Origin: WJKR01 sp964556395
Lineage (GTDB): Archaea > Nanobdellota > Nanobdellia > Woesearchaeales > WJKR01
Length of the DNA stretch: 64,000 nucleotides
Reading direction: 5' to 3'
NCBI GenBank assembly: GCA_964556395.1
Contig: CAZKVR010000002.1
Location: 62,001 to 126,000 of the forward strand
In this document: positions 58,094-64,000 of the stretch, one piece after another
How positions within the stretch are numbered: the stretch's first letter is position 1
Layout: each line of letters starts with the position of its first letter
Notes under the pieces: generated by a model
What the model was told of the DNA's origin: nothing
The model's input: the letters and a program-made list of their open reading frames with translations, nothing else
Database searches by the model: none
Made by a program: the position numbers and the translations under genes

Positions 58094-58506
58094 TGGTCGT
58101 CGTTCACCTCTACCGTGTCTTGGCGTGCGGTGATGGTGATGGTGTGGCGTCCTTGCGTGGGTTTGATGGTTCCGGTGAGGTTGAGGTCTGGCCTTGCCGT
58201 GGCGTAGTGTTTCTTGGTCTCCTCGTAGGTGACTGCGATGGTGTCTCCTTGGAGCGTGATGTCGTTGACGTCTGGCGGGAGGTTTATGTCGAGTCTTTTC
58301 TGGCTTGGCGGTCCGTGGTAGTGGACTTCTTCGGCTGCGCTGATGAGTTCTCGCGTGGCCTTGTCGAGTTGTGCTGCGCGTATGTCTTCTTCGAGGCTTG
58401 CTGATTGGTGGTAGAACGCGACTATCATGGGTGTGATGAGGAAGAGCGATATGCCTACGACTGTGAGGTATTCCATGCTTATCTGCGCTCTACGCCTCCG
58501 TGGCAC
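58090..58506 (-). CDS. Pilin-like protein, first gene of the pilus operon
   Basis: A 138-residue minor pilin candidate. RRRRAQISMEYLTVVGISLFL is a class III signal (Ala|Gln, Glu at +5). A helix runs to about residue 65 and is followed by a beta domain (RLDINLPPDVNDITLQGDTIAVTY spread over 85-110). It starts at GTG 58506 after AAGGGGTG. TATA CTTTAAATAC near 58547-58556 is the likely promoter of the whole locus. Confidence 0.82.
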   Translation of the reverse strand: MPRRRRAQISMEYLTVVGISLFLITPMIVAFYHQSASLEEDIRAAQLDKATRELISAAEEVHYHGPPSQKRLDINLPPDVNDITLQGDTIAVTYEETKKHYATARPDLNLTGTIKPTQGRHTITITARQDTVEVNDDQ

Positions 58507-58582
58507 CGTGCACCCCTTTCCTTGGGGTTGTCTGCGACGAGGATAGTATTTAAAGGTAGTGTTGTTATCCTGTCGTGGAGAA

Positions 58583-59353
58583 CTAGCCGATGTAGCTGGT
58601 GTCTTTGGCTCGTTTGAGCTTGTTCAGGCTTTTGAGCTTGTGCTTCTGCGGTTCTTCTTCGTCTTCCATCTGCCTGATCTCTTCGTCGAGGTCTGCGAGG
58701 CTGAGGGTGAAGTCGAGGGCTTCCATGAGTATCTTGAGGGTGGCTTTGGCTCCTTTGAGGCCGAGGTACATGGGGTGTCCGAGTGTTTCTACGAGTAGTG
58801 CTACGGCTGGCAGTCCTCGTTGTTTCGCCAGTCCGAGTAGTAGTCCTGACACTCCGATGATGGGGCCTACGGTTCCGTAGACTTCGTTGCTCGCGCCTTT
58901 GTCGAGGAATCGTTTGATGTGGTCTTCGTCGTTGCCCGTGCAGTAGACGGTGGGGTTTTTGGGTTCTTCCTGGAGCCCTATGCCTCCGAGCGTGATGATG
59001 CGTTTGGCGTCTAGGTTTTCGGCCTTGTCGAGGAGGGCGTTGCAGAAGGCGTATGAGGATCGTTCGTCCGATGGTTGGACGTCTCCTGTGAGGAGGAGGT
59101 AGTGTTTGCCGTTGAGCTTGGCGTGGTGTAGTTCGATCTTGGGTAGTTCTACGAGGTTGTCTTCGTTGACGAACACGGTGTTGGGGAGTGTGGGTGCGAA
59201 GAAGCTGGCGACTTTCTGGGCTTCGGCTTGTTCTAGTATGAAGTCGACGACGACTTTGCCGGTGTTGCCGATGCCTGGGAGCCCTTCGATGAGGGTGGCG
59301 TCTTTCACGTCGGGTTTTGCGTGGGTGGTGACGCTCCACTCGTCTGTCGTCAT
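58583..59353 (-). CDS. PAC2-family protein (proteasome assembly chaperone-like)
   Basis: A 256-residue protein of the archaeal PAC2/COG2047 family: LIEGLPGIGNTGKVVVDF at the start, SFFAPTLPNTVFV, RIITLGGIGL, VYCTGNDEDH and GVSGLLLGLAKQRGL. It ends in a charged helix and TSYIG. Archaeal members are proposed ATP-independent proteasome assembly factors. It overlaps the Nop10 gene by ATGA at the end of a conserved translation operon. Confidence 0.92.
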   Translation of the reverse strand: MTTDEWSVTTHAKPDVKDATLIEGLPGIGNTGKVVVDFILEQAEAQKVASFFAPTLPNTVFVNEDNLVELPKIELHHAKLNGKHYLLLTGDVQPSDERSSYAFCNALLDKAENLDAKRIITLGGIGLQEEPKNPTVYCTGNDEDHIKRFLDKGASNEVYGTVGPIIGVSGLLLGLAKQRGLPAVALLVETLGHPMYLGLKGAKATLKILMEALDFTLSLADLDEEIRQMEDEEEPQKHKLKSLNKLKRAKDTSYIG

Positions 59354-59517
59354 GCTGTTTCCTCTTCGAGTTTTTTGGCTTTACGCCTGTACGCGCCGTA
59401 CTTGTCTTCCGGGCTGTACTTGGCCGGTTTGGGGCTGGTTCTCGTGCCGCCGCACGGGCAGTTCTCTCGCAGCCCGTAGGAGTGGCATGCCGTGCACTTG
59501 AGGATGCGGGCTTGCAT
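59350..59517 (-). CDS. nop10: Ribosome biogenesis protein Nop10
   Basis: A 55-residue protein starting MQARILKCTAC, with CTAC (8-11) and CPC (20-22) forming the zinc ribbon, and the family end KPAKYSPEDKYGAYRR. Nop10 is a core protein of H/ACA pseudouridylation RNPs with Cbf5, Gar1 and L7Ae. It ends at TGA 59350-59352 overlapping the PAC2 ATG and starts 7 bases after the aIF2-alpha stop, a conserved archaeal order. Confidence 0.96.
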   Translation of the reverse strand: MQARILKCTACHSYGLRENCPCGGTRTSPKPAKYSPEDKYGAYRRKAKKLEEETA

Positions 59518-59523
59518 TCTGGG

Positions 59524-60300
59524 TCACTCCTTTCTCGTGAATGAGAATTCTGCGTGTTCTTTTTCTGTGATGGCTTTGGCGGCGTCCGTGGCTTTCTTGA
59601 GGTGTCGTTCCGCTTCCTTGAATTCCTGGGCCGTGATGGTGGCTCGCCACGCGCCGCTGCCGAGGTATCGTAGGGCTATGGCGTCGCTGGCGTCGTTGAA
59701 GGCTTTGAGGGCTTCTTTGACGGTGTCGACTCCTCGTGGTTGGTAGCTGGTGATCTTGAGGTCTCCTTCGATGGCGACTTCGGCTGGCTTGATGCGTTCC
59801 TTGACGAGTTCTTGGAGGGGTGCGGCGTACTTCTTCGGGACTCCTAGTTGTTCGAGGTCCGCGTCGTTCTCTACCACGTCGGTGAAGGCGTAGTTGAGCA
59901 TGCCGTATTGTTCCAGGAGTGGTTTCGAGACTTCGTCGTAGGTCTTCTTGGGGTCTGCTTCGAGTTGTGAGGCTAGGGTGTCGACGATCTTCTCGGCTTT
60001 CTGCTCTGCTTTGCGCTCCTCGACTTTCATGCGTCGTTGTGCTTCGTTGACGCGTCTGAGGCTGACGTCGATGTGTCCTCGTTGCTCGTTCACCCGTAGG
60101 ACTTTGCACACGATGACTTTTCCTGGTTTGACGTAGTCCCTGAGGTTTCGTATGCGTCCGGGGCTTACTTCTGAGATGTGTATGAGGCCGGTCTTGTTGT
60201 AGTCGTTGAGCTTGACGAAGACGGAGTTGTATTGCACGTTGTTGACCGTGCAGGTGACGAGTTCGTCTTCTTCGGGGTAGCCGGTCTTGTGATAGTACAT
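59524..60300 (-). CDS. Translation initiation factor aIF2 alpha subunit
   Basis: A 258-residue protein: an N-terminal S1/OB domain (about 8-85, with ELVTCTVNNVQYNSVFVKL, GLIHISEVS and GHIDVSLRRV), a helical middle domain (DVVENDADLEQLGVP) and a C-terminal alpha/beta domain (EVAIEGDLKITSYQPRGVD). It binds initiator tRNA with the beta and gamma subunits. It starts 2 bases after the eS27 stop. Length is typical. Confidence 0.95.
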   Translation of the reverse strand: MYYHKTGYPEEDELVTCTVNNVQYNSVFVKLNDYNKTGLIHISEVSPGRIRNLRDYVKPGKVIVCKVLRVNEQRGHIDVSLRRVNEAQRRMKVEERKAEQKAEKIVDTLASQLEADPKKTYDEVSKPLLEQYGMLNYAFTDVVENDADLEQLGVPKKYAAPLQELVKERIKPAEVAIEGDLKITSYQPRGVDTVKEALKAFNDASDAIALRYLGSGAWRATITAQEFKEAERHLKKATDAAKAITEKEHAEFSFTRKE

Positions 60301-60302
60301 TT

Positions 60303-60485
60303 TTATTCTAGGACCTCTAGGATGCGTGCTTTGAAGCGCGTCTTGCCGCCGGTCGGTTGTGCTAGCTGTTCTGCGCAGACGAGGCATTTGACGTGGTTGG
60401 AGACGTTTCCGAACACTATCTGCTCGTTCTTGCACTTCGGGCATCGGACTTTTATGAATGTTGAGGCTGGTTCGCGTGGTTCCAT
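60303..60485 (-). CDS. rps27e: Ribosomal protein eS27
   Basis: A 60-residue zinc ribbon: FIKVRCPKCKNEQIVF then VKCLVCAEQLAQPTGGK, with cysteines at about 15, 18, 34 and 37 as in eS27. It lies between eL42 and aIF2-alpha in the conserved order. ATG 60485; a TTTTTTAAACC element near 60521-60531 may give a second promoter within the operon. Confidence 0.95.
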   Translation of the reverse strand: MEPREPASTFIKVRCPKCKNEQIVFGNVSNHVKCLVCAEQLAQPTGGKTRFKARILEVLE

Positions 60486-60565
60486 GGGTATCTTCCTCTT
60501 CTTGGGTGGAGAGAGACGTGGTTTAAAAAGGTTTGTCTCTCTTGTCTCGAGAAGGAGCCGGTCTT

Positions 60566-60877
60566 TTATACGAGCTCGACCTTCTTGGCGCGCGTCCCGG
60601 TGGCTTGGGTGGTGATCTTGTTGCACTCGCTGCACGTGTAGCGGAGGTCGGTCTTCTTGGAGAGCTTCTTGCCGCTCATCTTCGGCTTGGTCGGCTTGGA
60701 GTATCGTCCGAGGTTGCCGGCGCCCCTTCTCTGGCCTCGTGCGCGCACCCTGGGCGTGCCTCCTCTGGAGAGCGGGTGGGTGCTGCTGCGGCCTTTGCGC
60801 TTGGCTTGGGCGACTTTGTGCTCGGTGTGCTTGCCGCACTTCGGGCAGTGTCGTCGGACGTTCTTGGGAACTTTCAT
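60566..60877 (-). CDS. rpl44e: Ribosomal protein eL42 (L44e)
   Basis: A 103-residue basic protein: KVPKNVRRHCPKCGKHTEHKV at the start, a GRYSKPTKPK region and a second knuckle YTCSECNK near residue 80, forming a C4 zinc finger. It contacts the E site of the large subunit. The TATA-like element TTTTTAAAG near 60897-60905 gives leaderless spacing to ATG 60877. Confidence 0.96.
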   Translation of the reverse strand: MKVPKNVRRHCPKCGKHTEHKVAQAKRKGRSSTHPLSRGGTPRVRARGQRRGAGNLGRYSKPTKPKMSGKKLSKKTDLRYTCSECNKITTQATGTRAKKVELV

Positions 60878-60909
60878 GCCTTGTGAGAACGAGGGCCTCT
60901 TTAAAAACG

Positions 60910-61560
60910 TTATGCTTCTTGGGCTCGTCCTTTCTTGATGAGGACTGCTGCGATTTTAGTGGGGAGGGTTGCTTCCTCGCCTGTCTTGAAGGGTCCGTGG
61001 ACCTCTCCGTTGCCGCCTGCGAACCTCGGGACCGGTTTGAGGAACTTCACCTTGGTGCCTTTTTCGGGTGTTGTTGGCGTTGGCTGTTCGTCGTCTCTCG
61101 GCGCGGGTTCCGGCGGGGCTTGCTTGGGTTTTTCGGGCTTGGGCGTGCTTCCTTCGGGTGGTCGTTGGTGTAGGACGTTGTCGAGGACTGCGCTGCGTCG
61201 TTCCTTGAAGGCTCGTGTGAGGTTGTCGTAGAGTGTTCGTTCTTCGGGGAGGAATGCTGATTGGTCTATGCTGGCGGCGTCTGTGCGTACGGCGCTGAGG
61301 GCTAGCATGACGATCTTTTTTTCTCGCCGGTCGTAGAGCTCTTTGAGGATCCGTTTGATGTTCTGGAATTGTATGCGGGCTTTCTCGCCTTCGCCTGAGA
61401 CCTGTGCGGGGTCTGTCGCCGGGATCTGGGCTTGTTTCTCCGCCATGTAGGTGAGGACGTCTTGGTAGAAGGTCTCGTCGAGGGGTTGTAGTTCTTCCCG
61501 GTTGCGCTCCCGTCTGAGGAGGTCGAAGAGCGTCTCGTAGGTTATCTTGACGTCAGCCAT
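60910..61560 (-). CDS. GINS complex subunit (Gins51/15-like)
   Basis: A 216-residue protein. The N-terminal helical A domain (ITYETLFDLLRRERNREEL, FYQDVLTYM, and the ALSAVRT helix) and a small C-terminal B domain (VKFLKPVPRFAGGNGEVHGPF, AAVLIKKGRAQ) are joined by a Pro/Glu-rich linker of about 35 residues. GINS activates the MCM helicase with Cdc45/RecJ. The A-before-B order is that of Gins51. It is transcribed before eL42; TATA CTTTAAATAC lies near 61592-61601. Confidence 0.9.
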   Translation of the reverse strand: MADVKITYETLFDLLRRERNREELQPLDETFYQDVLTYMAEKQAQIPATDPAQVSGEGEKARIQFQNIKRILKELYDRREKKIVMLALSAVRTDAASIDQSAFLPEERTLYDNLTRAFKERRSAVLDNVLHQRPPEGSTPKPEKPKQAPPEPAPRDDEQPTPTTPEKGTKVKFLKPVPRFAGGNGEVHGPFKTGEEATLPTKIAAVLIKKGRAQEA

Positions 61561-61620
61561 TGGTTCCCCCGGTGTCGTGGTGGACGACGGGAGTATTTAA
61601 AGTTATTGTGGGTGGGCCGC

Positions 61621-61746
61621 CTATGATTCAGGAGGTTGCTTCTTGAGAAGCCGTGAGAGTGATGTTTTTAAGGGATCGAGTTCGTTTTCTATGATGTCCC
61701 AGACGATGTCGACGTCGATGTCCCAGTACTTGTGGACGACATATCT
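61621..61746 (-). pseudogene. HEPN (DUF86) toxin remnant, 5' deleted
   Basis: A minus-strand frame encodes RYVVHKYWDIDVDIVWDI and a following LLKKQPPES to a TAG at 61621-61623, matching the C-terminal third of HEPN RNases, including the HKY end of the Rx4-6H motif. An in-frame stop lies directly upstream (61747-61749) and no N-terminal part exists before the nucleotidyltransferase stop 12 bases away. The toxin gene is therefore truncated and should not give an active RNase. Confidence 0.75.
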
Positions 61747-61758
61747 TTAAGGAATAGC

Positions 61759-62061
61759 TTATACTCGCGCTTCATACTTGATCTCTCCTAAGACATGAGG
61801 TTTGAGCTCTTCGCGTAAAAGGTGTGGTTTGACGAGGTCTACGGGTTTCTGGAGCTTGTCTTCGAGGAAGTTGAGGAGGTTGGTGTAATCCCTGAAGAGG
61901 CCTCGTCCTTTCTCGAACTCGACGAGGAGGTCGACGTCGCTGTCGGGAGTGGCGTCTCCGCGGGCGTAGGATCCGAAGAGGGCTATCTTCTTGACGCCGT
62001 ACGTCTTGAGGACGTCCTTGTTCTCCTCGATGAAGCTGATGATGTCGTCGCTCGCAAGCAT
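61759..62061 (-). CDS. MntA-type minimal nucleotidyltransferase (antitoxin)
   Basis: A 100-residue MNT-fold protein: KKIALFGSYARGDATPDSDV (the GSxARG...DxD motif, about residues 24-43) followed by DLLVEFEKGRGLF and a LEDKLQKPVDLVKP helix. Such proteins neutralise a HEPN RNase partner by adding nucleotides to it. The partner gene just downstream is only a fragment, so this antitoxin is probably an orphan. TATA-like CTTTAAATAG near 62084-62093 precedes ATG 62061. Confidence 0.9.
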   Translation of the reverse strand: MLASDDIISFIEENKDVLKTYGVKKIALFGSYARGDATPDSDVDLLVEFEKGRGLFRDYTNLLNFLEDKLQKPVDLVKPHLLREELKPHVLGEIKYEARV

Positions 62062-62112
62062 GAGGGATATGAAGGGATATTCCTATTTAAAGTTATTGGG
62101 TTGTCGACATAG

Positions 62113-62121
62113 TTTTATAAG
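62113..62121 (+). promoter_or_regulatory. TATA box for the radical SAM gene
   Basis: TTTTATAAG at 62113-62121 lies about 25 bases before ATG 62144, setting a leaderless start and excluding a much longer in-frame upstream extension. Confidence 0.6.
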
Positions 62122-62143
62122 CGCGGCGTGGTTCTTGCTGCCT

Positions 62144-63364
62144 ATGGCTTCGCCTGAGACCGTCGTGGAGTTCGAGGACATCCGTTTCAAGCCTTCTGGA
62201 GAGGGTGTCCGGGCGTGGTTCCTCGGCCAGTATTACTTCGACCTGTCTGACGGGGAGTTGTCGTCCGTCGGCGAGTTCCGGGTTTCCGATGGTTCGTTGG
62301 TGTTCTCTGAGCGTGAGAAGCGTGTGCGCAACAAGTTCGACCGGTTGTTGGCGGACGGTTTCTCTCGTTTGAAGCACCGGGTGCGTGACAAGCCTTGCAC
62401 GTACGTGCATCGCAACAGCGGCATCCCTCTCGTCGGGAGCAACGAGTTCGGAGTGGTGGATCGTGGTTCTAACGTGTTGGAGGTGAAGCCGCTGACTGGT
62501 TGTAATCTTTCTTGTTCGTTCTGTTCCGTGTCTGAGGGTGAGAATGACAAGCGTGACGTGGTCGTGGAGTCGGAGTACCTGGTGGACACTTTCAAGGAGT
62601 TGTCGTCGTTGAAGTCTCATCCTGTGGAGGCTAACATCGGGCCTCAGGGCGAGCCGTTGTTGTATCCTAAGCTTGGGGGGTTGGTGCGTGGCTTGAAGGA
62701 GGCTGGCGCTGCGGTGGTGTCGATGAATTCTAATGGTACGTTGCTGAGCGAGAAGCTCGTCGATGACTTGGCCGAGGCGGGTTTGGATCGTATCAACCTG
62801 TCGTTGCACACGTTGGACCAGTCGTTGGCTGACGAGATCATGGGCGGACACCAGGATGTCGGGCGGTTGCGGCGGCTCGTCCGTTATTGCGAGGGTAAGG
62901 TGGACGTGTTGTTGGCGCCTGTCTTGTTGCCGGGCGTGACCGATGGGGAGTTGGACTCTTTGATAGGCTTGGCGAAGACTGTCAGGAATAGTCGTTGGCC
63001 TGCCATGGGGGTTCAGAACTTCCTGTCATACCCTGGCGGGCGCAACCCTGGCTTGGCTGAGCGTTCTTGGGATGACTTCTACGAGCTTTTGAGGGAGAAG
63101 GAGTCCGAGCACGGCTTCCCGTTGTTGGTGGATGAGGGTGCGTTTGACATCCACTCTGAGCCTTCTCTTGAGAAGCCTTTCCATAAGGGTGACGTGGTTG
63201 TGGTGTTGGTGCGTAGTCCCGGCCGTAACGAGGATGAGTGGTTGTGCGCCGCTGCGGACAGGGTGGTGACCGTGCGTGGTTGTAGTGGTTGTAGTCCTGG
63301 GAAGTCTTTGAAGGTGCGGTTGTTGCGTGACAAGCACAACATCTTCACCGCCGTGCCTAGCTGA
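62144..63364 (+). CDS. Radical SAM protein with TRAM domain (COG2100-like)
   Basis: A 406-residue protein: an N-terminal domain of about 110 residues, a radical SAM core with CNLSCSFC (C120, C124, C127) binding the 4Fe-4S cluster, the glycine-rich IGPQGEPLL motif, and a C-terminal TRAM-like RNA-binding domain (FHKGDVVVVLV, LKVRLLRDKHNIFTA), with a further Cys pair CSGC. The TRAM domain suggests an RNA substrate, perhaps a tRNA. COG2100 proteins are archaeal and uncharacterised. It overlaps the convergent surface-protein gene by 8 bases. Confidence 0.85.
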   Translation: MASPETVVEFEDIRFKPSGEGVRAWFLGQYYFDLSDGELSSVGEFRVSDGSLVFSEREKRVRNKFDRLLADGFSRLKHRVRDKPCTYVHRNSGIPLVGSNEFGVVDRGSNVLEVKPLTGCNLSCSFCSVSEGENDKRDVVVESEYLVDTFKELSSLKSHPVEANIGPQGEPLLYPKLGGLVRGLKEAGAAVVSMNSNGTLLSEKLVDDLAEAGLDRINLSLHTLDQSLADEIMGGHQDVGRLRRLVRYCEGKVDVLLAPVLLPGVTDGELDSLIGLAKTVRNSRWPAMGVQNFLSYPGGRNPGLAERSWDDFYELLREKESEHGFPLLVDEGAFDIHSEPSLEKPFHKGDVVVVLVRSPGRNEDEWLCAAADRVVTVRGCSGCSPGKSLKVRLLRDKHNIFTAVPS

Positions 63365-64000
63365 AGAGTCCTTCGAAGAAGTCTGCGATGGCGTTGACGA
63401 CTTTCTTGAGGACTCCGTCCTTCTCGGGCTCGTCGTAGGGGTCCCTGTTGTCTCCTTCGGCTTCGTCCTGGCCTGTCGTGGTCTCGTTGCCTTGTTGGGC
63501 TGGGTCGTCTGTCGTGCCGCTTTCTCCGTCACTGCCTTCTTGGGCTGGCTCGTCGTCTTTGGGCGGTGCTTGGGTGATGTTCCCGGTCACGTCGACTTCG
63601 GTGACTTGCGTGGTGACCTTGACGCCTTTCTTGAGCATGGTCCCATTGAGCGTGAGGGTGTCTTCAGGGTAGTATTCGGGCACTCGGACTTGGTAGACGT
63701 ACATCTCTTTGGCTTCGCCGCCGTAGAGGTAGGTTTCGGCTTCAGTGTTGCCGAAGATCTTCTCGAGGCTTTTGGGGTAGTCTTCGTAGACGGTGACGTG
63801 GCTGGAGCCGCTGTCGGCGATGTTCTCGACGGTGACGGTGACCGTGACGTTGCCTCCTCGTTCGACCTCGTCCTTGTCGGCTTCGTGGAGCAGTATGATG
63901 CTCTGGTTCTCCGGTATGACGATGAGCTCTTTCTGGGTGTAGAACTCTTTCTCCTCGCCGGCCTGGGTGGTGAACGTGCCTGCCGCCTGGACGGTGTGGG
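63357..64000 (-). CDS. C-terminal part of a surface protein (cut by window edge)
   Basis: An open minus-strand frame runs from the right edge to a stop at 63357, giving about 214 residues. The first 110 form a beta-rich region with VERGGNVTVTVTVENIAD, a pattern of CARDB/COG1470-type immunoglobulin-like domains, and YPEDTLTLNGT. A Glu/Asp/Gly/Pro/Thr-rich low-complexity linker of about 45 residues follows, then a short helix VVNAIADFFEGLF at the end. It is probably exported; the N-terminus is outside the window. Confidence 0.7.
   Translation of the reverse strand, partial: HTVQAAGTFTTQAGEEKEFYTQKELIVIPENQSIILLHEADKDEVERGGNVTVTVTVENIADSGSSHVTVYEDYPKSLEKIFGNTEAETYLYGGEAKEMYVYQVRVPEYYPEDTLTLNGTMLKKGVKVTTQVTEVDVTGNITQAPPKDDEPAQEGSDGESGTTDDPAQQGNETTTGQDEAEGDNRDPYDEPEKDGVLKKVVNAIADFFEGLFS

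Noticed and set aside
58583..58600. HbYX proteasome-activating tail on the PAC2 protein
   Set aside because: The end TSYIG has Tyr third from the end, not penultimate, so it does not fit the HbYX rule.

Overview
The window reads as a chromosomal segment of an archaeon with moderately high GC. It carries the general factor TFE, RNA polymerase subunit P, archaeal ribosomal proteins (eL43, eL42, eS27), aIF5B, aIF2-alpha, aEF-1-beta, Nop10, GINS, NucS, NreA, HerA, KEOPS subunits (Kae1, Pcc1), prefoldin beta, a tRNA-Pro with a bulge-helix-bulge intron, and many class III (archaeal) prepilin signals. Most promoters are TATA boxes about 25-30 bp before a start codon, which implies leaderless mRNAs. 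Genes inside operons use GGTGA/GAGGTG ribosome binding sites and overlap by ATGA. Compact genes, a full GrpE-DnaK-DnaJ set, split transketolase, Cys-rich surface proteins and the pilus/coiled-coil locus suggest a DPANN-type lineage (for example Woesearchaeota-like), but I cannot fix the phylum from sequence alone. There is no rRNA, CRISPR array or insertion sequence.

Layout. 0-8.7 kb: a six-hairpin glycosidase, ZPR1 zinc protein, small membrane protein, phosphoesterase-TFE operon, NreA, two tandem pilin-like Cys-rich proteins, Kae1 and an Lrp-family regulator. 8.8-11.3 kb: a three-gene operon of a winged-helix protein of unknown function, a thymidylate-synthase homologue without the catalytic cysteine, and a small coiled coil. 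11.5-15.1 kb: grpE-dnaK-dnaJ. 15.1-18.3 kb: a small helical protein, a RelA/SpoT-type HD-domain protein and a large unknown partner. 18.3-24.3 kb: aIF5B-PUA operon, trm1-sufE, zinc finger-aEF1B and CTP synthase. 24.4-34.5 kb: two site-2 proteases, rhomboid, peroxiredoxin, SDR, an asparagine synthetase-Dph6 fusion, small unknowns, tRNA-Thr and NucS. 34.6-36 kb: tRNA-Pro and the operon eL43-rpoP-pcc1-pfdB-UPF0147. 36-46.3 kb: MscS-like channel, HerA, CorC-type transporter, and carbon metabolism (rpe, rpiB, split transketolase, enolase), interrupted by a ParB-like/phosphoesterase pair. 46.4-58.5 kb: one long minus-strand pilus/secretion locus with pilins, a 1252-residue VWA protein, a DUF192 protein, a winged-helix coiled-coil protein, a secretion ATPase and two TadB/TadC-like membrane proteins. 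58.6-61.6 kb: conserved information operon GINS, eL42, eS27, aIF2-alpha, Nop10, PAC2. 61.6-64 kb: MntA nucleotidyltransferase with a HEPN remnant, a radical SAM-TRAM protein and the end of a surface protein.

The points most worth a second look are the RelA/SpoT-like HD module with an unrecognised partner, the cysteine-less thymidylate synthase homologue in an operon with a possible PCNA-binding protein, the giant VWA protein with a large insertion inside its VWA fold, the histone-H1-like tail on the pilus ATPase, the fused AsnB-Dph6 enzyme, and several palindromic promoter elements.
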